From positions 57,568,938 through 57,632,937 of the forward strand of contig CM072812.1 of the NCBI GenBank assembly GCA_037013495.1: a DNA stretch of 64,000 nucleotides. Reading direction: 5' to 3'. The notes below the pieces were generated by a model, which was not told the DNA's origin, searched no databases, and saw nothing but the letters and a program-made list of their open reading frames with translations. The position numbers were made by a program, and so were the translations under genes. Shown here one piece after another: positions 57,344 to 64,000 of the stretch (positions are counted from its first letter, which is position 1; each line of letters begins with the position of its first letter). Source of the stretch: Hippophae tibetana (lineage: Eukaryota > Streptophyta > Magnoliopsida > Rosales > Elaeagnaceae).

Positions 57344-60230
57344 ATGGATGTTAAGGATGCAGAGAGAATTGTTATAGCCAAACCAGTTGCTTCAAGGCCT
57401 TCTTGTTCCAGCTTTAAATCGTTCTCAGAGCTTCTTGCAGGTGCCATTAATGCCTCACCATCAAACACATCTGAAACTACAGTTGCTGCTATCAGACCGA
57501 AGACAGTGAGGTTTAAGCCAATGGTGAATCCTGCAGCTGTTGGTTTGGTTTCTCCTCAGGTAACTGTTGGAAGTCCCACATCGCCCAAGTAAACCAGCTA
57601 AGTGCTGCTTATAAGTCTGCGTCAGCCCCTCCCTGATAAGCGCGTTTTGAGGGAAAAATCATGGCTGCGCAGACTTCAACATGGTATCAAAGCAGGTACC
57701 TGGGGGTCACGATGTGCCCAACTAGTCAGCCCCTAATCATCCATATGGTCACCCCCGGTAGAGGGTACTCCGGCCGATGTGAGGGGGAGTGTTGGAAGTC
57801 GCACATCGCTTAAGTAAACCAGCTAAGTGCTGGTTATAAGTCTGCGTCAGCCCCTCCCTGATAAGCGCGTTTTGAGGGGAAAATCATGGCTGCGCAGACT
57901 TCAACAGTAACCTAATAGTTTTTCATATCCTTCTTTTGTCTGGACTTTCTTGTTTTTAAACATTATGTTTCTAAAAATTTCAGGCTGAGATTTCTCCTGC
58001 ACTTTGTAATCTGTCTGATAAGGCTTCTAAACTGGATGGAAACTCAACTGTGGTATACAAACCATTGGCAAAAGTTGTGTCAAAAGCAACTGTTTCTCTC
58101 TTGGCTAATATGGTCAGTTTCTAAAATCCACACTCTTGAATCGGTTAGCTTACACATTTTTTCTGAGACATTCAATGCTGTTGCTTTTTTTTTTGGCTAA
58201 AAACATTCAATGCTGTTGCTTCGTATTCTTTATTCCTTTTTTTGCATTTAACGTTTTTGACTAATATTTGATAAAATAGCATGTCAGTTGTACATGTGTA
58301 TACTCACCACCGTACATCATGTATATTCATTTATGTACATAAACTATATATGTATAAGTGTACATAAACTATATAAGTACATATGTACACGTTATATACA
58401 ACTAACATGTTTTTTTAGAGTTAATTCGGTTATATATGACTTGTACATGCTATTATGGGGTTTCAATACTATGGTTTTTCCAACACATAAATGGCTGTTA
58501 CTTTGTATTCTTTATTTGTTTTTCACGTTCAATTTTTTTCTTACTTGTACTAACTACTAAGTTCCTATGAATTAAATGTATTGTTGAGACCTGTGAGTTT
58601 GAGAACCATAATTCTATTTTTTATCAGGGAAACACCAATAATAACCACCAACTTGTGCAGTCATCAGTTGGATCCCAAGTTCAACATCTAAACCAAGATA
58701 AGTACAATTTGAGATCGCACCTTAGTTCAAATTTACAACAGAATCTTCCATCACAAGCTGAAAGTAACCGTACAATTGAACCCTCAAAGAAAGCGTCACA
58801 TAATATGGCCGAGGATGACTCAAAAGTCGTACCTCCTACAGCCAGTGCTGATCGACCATCATATGATGGATATAATTGGAGAAAATATGGGCAAAAGCAA
58901 GTAAAAGGGAGTGAGTATCCACGAAGCTATTATAAGTGCACACATCCAAATTGTCCAGTAAAAAAGAAAGTTGAGAGATCTTTGGATGGACAGATTGCAG
59001 AAATTGTCTACAAGGGTGAGCACAATCATATAAAGCCTCAGCCTACAAAGCGCAGCTCATCAGGGACACAAGCTTTGGGACTTATATCTGATGTTTCTGG
59101 TCAAGAGAACAACACTCAGTTGTGGAATAGTGACCTTCAAGAAAGAAATGAAGGTTCTGAAGGTAGAATAGAAAACTACAATGAAATGGGATCAGCACTG
59201 CCTACTTATGAAGGATCAGCAGTGCCTACTTATCAGAGCAGGGCTCTATTACCTTATGATTCTCTTGCTTCCGGAGTATTAAATTGTGGCACAGGAACCT
59301 CTGATAACTCTTGTGGTCCTAGTGGGGAGTGTGAGGAAGGAAGCAAGGGACTTGAGGCAGAGGATGATGGACCTAGAAGTAAGAGGAGGAGGTAAGCAAT
59401 AGTGAATTTTAATAACAGGCAGAAAAGTCATCTGAAAGCATAAATGCATGTTCATTAAAATGACCGGTGAAGGGCACAAACTGTCGCATAGTGTTTGCCG
59501 ACAGAGCACTGTAGTTTCCCACTTTTGTAAAAAGTGCAGTTTAGTTATGTACTTTTAGCTTAGAAGGTGCAGTTTAGTCATGTACTTCTGGTTTAGAAGT
59601 TGCACTTTAGTCCTATGTATAGGACCCAACTGCACCTAAGTGCACCACCTAAGAGGTATACCGGACTAAACTGCTTCTTTTGCAAAACTTACAAACTTCC
59701 AGGGCCCTTCTCCCTAAAAGGAGGGAATGTGCAGCTAATCAAAGAGTTAAGATAGCATTCAGATATATAACTTTTTAGTTAATTGGTTTCCCTGCACTTC
59801 TCTTCAGAAAAGGAGAGCTTCGATCTAGTGAAGCATGCACATCAGGGGAAGCTGTGCAAGAGTTCCGTGGTATGGTGCAAAATTCCTTGGAGCCCGAGAT
59901 CGTTGGCGATGGCTTCCGCTGGAGGAAATATGGGCAGAAAGTTGTTAAGGGAAATCCATATCCCAGGTGAAGTAGAATTTTGGTCTAATATTTTTTTCTC
60001 TACTGAATTTCTCTGCTCAATAGTTTGGTACATCTTGCAGAAGTTACTATAGATGTACCAATCTCAAATGCAATGTGCGGAAACATGTGGAAAGAACATC
60101 AGGTGATCCTGGAGCTTTCATCACTACATATGAGGGGAAACATAACCATGACATGCCACTAAGGAACTCAAATGTTGCAGTGACCTCTGAGACACATGTA
60201 CAAGCCTCCACCATCAAAGACAGATCATGA
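57344..60230 (+). CDS. WRKY44: Group I WRKY transcription factor, WRKY44/TTG2-like, 485 aa
   Basis: DNA-binding factor; the Arabidopsis relative TTG2 acts in trichome and seed-coat (mucilage, tannin) development, acting in the nucleus on W-box TTGAC[C/T] sites. Exons: 57344-57559, 57984-58112, 58628-59391, 59808-59966, 60041-60230; all introns are GT-AG, CDS 1458 nt. The N-terminus [19 protein letters not shown] and the RPKTVRFKP block (residues 50-58) match TTG2. First domain: WRKYGQK 199-205, zinc ligands C-x4-C-x22-H-x-H. Second: WRKYGQK 408-414, C-x4-C-x23-H-x-H. A basic SKRRRK stretch before exon 4 is a likely nuclear signal. The last intron splits the Arg codon of PRSYY, as usual for the C-terminal WRKY domain. 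The start has good context (G at -3 and +4). A TRIM lies in intron 1. No frameshift or missing key residue. Confidence 0.93.
57565..57906 (+). mobile_element. TRIM retrotransposon at the intron 1 donor site
   Basis: 342 bp. Two 117-bp terminal repeats (57565-57681 and 57790-57906) start TGTTGGAAGTC and end GACTTCAACA and differ at only a few positions. A primer site TGGTATCAAAGC (57682-57693; one mismatch to the initiator-Met complement) directly follows the first, and a purine tract GATGTGAGGGGGAG (57776-57789) precedes the second. Internal part 108 bp, no coding. Perfect GTAAC duplications flank it (57560-57564 and 57907-57911). The first GTAAC is the splice donor of exon 1. Size and parts fit terminal-repeat retrotransposons in miniature. 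No 5S rRNA-like sequence was seen, so it is not Cassandra-type. Confidence 0.95.
58113..58627 (+). other. WRKY intron 2
   Basis: 515-bp intron, GTCAGT...TATCAG. It has a duplicated ACATTCAATGCTGTTGCTT phrase (about 58169 and 58203) and GTACAT/TGTAC-rich repeats at 58285-58400. A 90-codon open frame inside has no protein features. Confidence 0.8.
59534..59690. repeat. 33-bp repeat block in WRKY intron 3
   Basis: Units GTGCAGTTTAGTYATGTACTT start at 59534 and 59567, with a third variant (TTGCACTTTAGTCCTATGTA) at 59600. Inverted partial copies (GGACTAAACTGC, AACTGCACC) follow at about 59625-59675. It looks like a small intronic repeat or MITE-like insert. No target duplication was found. Confidence 0.65.
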
Positions 60231-60440
60231 TCTAAACAAGCCTTGGAGTAACAACTGAGGCTTAATCAATTATCAGACAGATGCTACAGTATTAGTTATG
60301 ATACCAACCTTCAATGGTATGCTTCAACTACTGCATTTTTCTCTTCTATAAGGACAGTTTTGTATGGGCAAAATCCAAATCGAGATTTGTGAAATTATTT
60401 TTAATTCACCTTGTCCCATATTCTGCCTAAGTTAAGTTTA
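60231..60440 (+). other. Likely WRKY 3' UTR
   Basis: Follows the TGA stop at 60228-60230. Base composition stays less AT-rich to about 60440. No clear single polyadenylation signal can be chosen. Confidence 0.4.
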
Positions 60441-60714
60441 TTTTATCACTATTAGATTCCTTTTTGTCTTTTAATTGTTTCTAACCCTCCAATTACCATA
60501 AACATATATATTCACCCATTTCACATCTTTCTGTCCCCCCCACCCTGGGATCAATCCTTATGTTTTTATTAGATGATTATAAGATTCAACACTAATAGTT
60601 GTGTTAAATTTGTCTTTACTAGTAGTATGCATCTCCAAGTTCTTATTTACATGACGTCTAATGCTAATTATTTCCTTCTAAATAAAATAAGATGCAAAAA
60701 CTCCATAATTTATT

Positions 60715-60840
60715 GTTAGTATAAATGGTAAAGTGATACAAGCGTCACTTAAAGAAGTGAGAGTCGAAGATAAACGTTGAGATCTTCAGTAGGATCGTTG
60801 TAAAACAGGCTGTAAAAATGTAATAATAAAATGATCTTAA
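60715..60840 (+). mobile_element. Possible tRNA-derived SINE fragment
   Basis: A TAGTATAAATGG stretch (60718-60729) fits a pol III box A and GAGTCGAAGAT (60761-60771) is close to a box B, 32 bases later. An A-rich tail-like region (TAATAATAAAATG) follows near 60830. No target duplication was confirmed. A decayed tRNA gene is also possible. Confidence 0.3.
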
Positions 60841-62026
60841 CTTGCTATCCATGTAAAGATAAGAACCAAATGTATCAAGAAAATTTGGGTAGATACATCA
60901 CAAGATTGGGAGGGGAGATGGAGATGTGAGTGATATGTCAAATTTGAACTTCACCAGAATATTCTTGATAAGTCGGATAAAGATCTCAGAATTAAAGAGA
61001 AAATTCTTATTAAAATTATAATCAAAATTTAGTTTTCAATTAAAAATAAACTCTAAACAACTATATAACCTTAGGTAATAAAACATTAATATAAAAGTTT
61101 CAATGTTTTTAATGGAAATTGAATATAAAATTTTATAAAATAACTTAAATATTAGACCTATTAAATAAACTATGAAATTAAAAAAGATAATTATTTGGTA
61201 AATGCTTGAATTATGAAAATCATTTATATGGTAAGCTTGTAGCCCATTGAATAAGCTTTGTAACCCATTTTGTTTCTCCTAAATTGATATCAGATGTAAA
61301 CAGGTAAGAGGAATATATTGACAGTTGCTTAATGAAACTTTTTAGATTTAGATTTTATTTGACCATTCATTTACTTTATGTCCGAGCACTCCAAATAGCT
61401 TATAAATTATACACGTACTTGTTTTATGGTCTATTAAGTTGTTTTTGATTATTTAGTCTACTTGGAACGTGTCATGGAATTTTAAGTGATGATTTTTGAT
61501 CTACGTGATGAAGAACAAATAGGAATAATAAAACAATACTAGTAAGATAAAAAATTATAGAAATCTTATAAACTGATAAATTGTAAACACAATATAGCAA
61601 GAACTGGGAAAATAGAAGCTGAATTTAGAGGGAAAAAAAGTTGGCACAGACGAAATATATTCCATATAAACCAGAAAACAAATTTCAAAAGTAAAACACT
61701 GAGTGATGTATACAATCTTTGGGAGAAATATTGTGAATGTTTTTGAGAGAATTTAAGGAGACAACAGTCTCAAAGATTTTTAGTAGAAAATTTCCATCAC
61801 GTATTGCTATTATTATTGTTATTATTCATTTTTTTTAGAAAAAGAAACACTAGACATATTCCATCCTGGGTGAGAAGTTTGGATCTTGGTCCTTTGAAAG
61901 AAGCAAGGGTGTCCACTAATCTCGTTCAGGATCACGGTTCTAAGAGATTGAATTACTCTACGTAGATATAACACATAATTTAATTAGACATAATCTTATA
62001 AGGATTTATAATAAATATTTCTTCCC
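60841..62026. other. Intergenic stretch, nothing recognised
   Basis: AT-rich, no supported coding frames. Short purine-rich tracts at about 60900-60930 and a less AT-rich part near 61860-61970. Confidence 0.5.
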
Positions 62027-62190
62027 CTTTGTGGGCCTGGTTGAGTACTCGATGGTCAGTGAACATGGAGCATACCATTGATATTTGGGTTGACCATTGG
62101 ATCCCTACTCCACCTATGTTCCAGCCTATCACTCTACGGATTGATGGTGTGCGTTGGGTGTCTCAACTTATGTGTAAGAAAGTATAAAAC
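62027..62190 (+). pseudogene. LINE fragment (region between RT and zinc-binding part)
   Basis: A plus-strand frame reads NMEHTIDIWVDHWIPTPPMF, then PITLRIDGVRWVSQLM. It corresponds to the W-x-G-NG-SI-IW-D-WIP block of plant L1 elements. Both ends are truncated. Confidence 0.6.
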
Positions 62191-63090
62191 AATATATGTA
62201 GAACAATATTGAATTGGTAATGAAAAGGAACGATAGAGTGAACAGATAAGGGGACTTTCTGCTATATCCAATCGGGTAAAAACCAGATATGGCTACATAA
62301 CCTCGACGCATAATAGTTCTTTTTTCGATATCTATCTCACGTAGTTGCGTTTGGGTGAGATCTCAATATCAATGGAAAGCCCCAGTGATGGCAACCGGTG
62401 TGGGTTCAGACGTAAAGGTGCGTATACGGAGGACGATGAGGTGACAATGTACCAGCAAATTCAATTGAGTCAAATGATAGTATCTGAGTTATTTGATGGT
62501 AACTAATAAATTATTATATTTTAAAGATTATACATAAATTATTTTTAACAGAAAGTTATTTCATGATAACTAATAAAAAAATATATTATTATATTTTAAA
62601 GATAAAATATAAATCATTTTGTAACATTTTATTCACACTTTTCAAGCTTGCAATTATAAATATTTATGAAACTTAAGTTCAATTTTTATATTTTTCTTCC
62701 TCTAGTAGCGCCTTTGAAAAAAATATAACATGATCACAGGTTTTGGAGCATATGATCAATTTTTTATTCTTTAATATAGATGGTTTAATCTTTTTATCCT
62801 ATAGTAAATTTTGGTTAGGATGTAAATGGACTAGTATCAAGATTAAAAAATCTTATAATTTGATATTTAACATGTATATCACAATGTATAGTCAACATGA
62901 GTTATTTTATGGTCATGTAAAAGATTATTATATCTGTTAGTCGATAAAAATTATTATACTAGAATTATTTTCAGCTTATTACAGAATGGTTAGTCTCAAT
63001 TTAAGAAAAATTGTCAAAATTTTTGTAATATTTTATACATTATGGTTTTAAAATAATCCAAAATCGGGTAAGGTAAACAAGTTATTTATT
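62191..63090. other. Unassigned AT-rich stretch
   Basis: A less AT-rich segment at 62240-62460 with no recognised protein or LTR ends, then AT-rich sequence. The 65-codon open frame at 62743 has no features. Confidence 0.45.
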
Positions 63091-64000
63091 ACGGTCTTTG
63101 ATATATGTCCCTTACTCTTAGGATAGATTTAGGATAGGCCCTAATAAATAATACATCTCATTAGATTACATCTACGAGTTCCTATTTAGTCTCTCTACGA
63201 TTCCATTCTATTGTGTTGTCGTTCTAATAGTTCTATGTATCTCCGTTACATTGTCTTTGCAAAATTCATTGAATTCATGACTGTATAATTTTATTCCATT
63301 GCCTTGCCTAATAAGTCTTTTGATCTCTTTCCGAGTTAAATTTTCAACTAATCATTTCTATTATTTGAACTTGGTAAAAACTTCATCCTTAGACCTTAAA
63401 CACATATATACAATTCTTTCTTGAATAGTCATCCGTGAGACTTAGAAAATACCTTTACCTCCTAGTGTAGAGGCTGATGCAGGTCCCCATAAATAAGTGA
63501 ATATATTCAAGTATACCAATGGTGGAATGTGTACCAGTGAAGTTCACTCTCTTTTGTTTGCCAATGATACAATTTTCACACAACTCAATACCCGTTAACT
63601 TGTCTTCACATAATAGTCCTCTTTTAGACAATTCAATTAACCACTTGTCCCTGATGTGTATAATTCGTTTATGCCATAACAGATTCCCATCAACTTCTTG
63701 TTTAACAATTCCCACAGTACAAGAAACTGAATGTCCTTGTAACACATGGAGGCCATTTTTGCCTTTTGCCTTAAGCACCACAAGAGAACCTTTAGCAACT
63801 TTCATCTTCCACTTTTCAATTTTAATTGAATAGTAAGCTGAGCCAAGCATTCCCATTGATATTAAGCTTTTTTGTTTTTTTAGAGGCATAAACCTTATAT
63901 TAGAGACCATCTCTCAGTACCGTCATCAAGTTTGAGTTTGACTTTACCAATGCCTTTATTTTGCATTCAAAATCATCACCCAACAGAACACGAAAATAAA
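63091..64000 (-). pseudogene. Copia pre-integrase and integrase fragment
   Basis: The open frame 63910-63455 (151 codons) holds the pre-integrase block LLWHKRIIHI...KWLIELSKRGLL and the ELCENCIIGKQKRVNF zinc-binding block. Frames to the left continue the integrase core: SKDEVFTKFK at about 63375, SHEFNEFCKDN at about 63270, TQ-NGIVERLNR at about 63205. The element probably extends beyond the right edge of the window with protease and gag. RT was not found to its left. Confidence 0.85.

Noticed and set aside
57344-57592. Open frame 57344-57592 as an independent 82-aa gene
   Set aside because: It is exon 1 of the WRKY gene read past its donor into the TRIM; the last ten codons are TRIM sequence.
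57565-57906. Cassandra-type TRIM
   Set aside because: Cassandra LTRs carry 5S rRNA-like promoter sequence; none was seen in these 117-bp repeats.
58288-58560. 90-codon frame in WRKY intron 2
   Set aside because: Inside a clear GT-AG intron, Tyr/Cys-rich from a GTACAT repeat, no domain.
63519-63833. 104-codon plus-strand frame
   Set aside because: Antisense shadow of the Copia pre-integrase fragment at 63455-63910.

Overview
This window reads as nuclear DNA of a flowering plant, most likely a eudicot. It is AT-rich and packed with nested LTR retrotransposons of plant lineages (Copia with a UBN2-type gag, Athila-like, Tat/Ogre-like and Tekay/Del-like Gypsy). It also has a plant L1-type LINE, a CACTA-like MITE and a TRIM. 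The only intact host gene found is a five-exon, two-domain WRKY transcription factor at 57344-60230 (+). Its N-terminus, two WRKY domains and exon layout match WRKY44/TTG2. I cannot name the species.

Layout. 1-93: tail of a long LTR, called family A here. 655-16007: one minus-strand Copia element with a perfect AATTT target duplication. It keeps gag but has lost pol. It carries rearranged family A LTR pieces and an Athila-like element (about 7036-13866) whose protease is joined to the integrase C-terminus. 16.1-23.8 kb: minus-strand Tat/Ogre-like Gypsy remnant, split by a family A solo LTR (21520-23327). 24485-25340: CACTA-like MITE with a palindromic 42-bp array. 25.4-31.4 kb: plus-strand LINE remnant, interrupted by a 3.7-kb deleted Gypsy element (25830-29500). 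33144-35175 and 36277-38255: two solo LTRs of the Athila LTR family in opposite orientations, both with perfect TSDs. 38.3-42.3 kb: Tekay/Del-like remnant. 43.9-49.7 kb: minus-strand Copia remnant, split by another family A solo LTR (44861-46718). 49.7-55.5 kb: AT-rich sequence with one unidentified degraded coding-like block. 55.5-56.3 kb: Copia 3' end just upstream of the WRKY gene. 60.2-64 kb: gene-poor sequence with LINE and Copia fragments.

The most striking points are these. A 342-bp TRIM sits at the first donor splice site of the WRKY gene, and its 5-bp target duplication (GTAAC) copies the donor itself. One Athila-family LTR has five equally spaced CACTG-box-type modules reading CCAAT-N9-[C/A]CACGTG on the LTR sense strand (two of them with a changed CCAAT half), the spacing of the ER-stress response element; related LTRs keep the spacing. 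Three unrelated LTR elements here have all lost the middle of pol while keeping gag and/or protease plus priming sites. Four solo LTRs keep perfect 5-bp TSDs, so LTR-LTR recombination has been active recently. No RNA genes, CRISPR arrays or prokaryotic features were seen. All boundaries were read by eye; those marked 'about' are uncertain by tens of bases or more.
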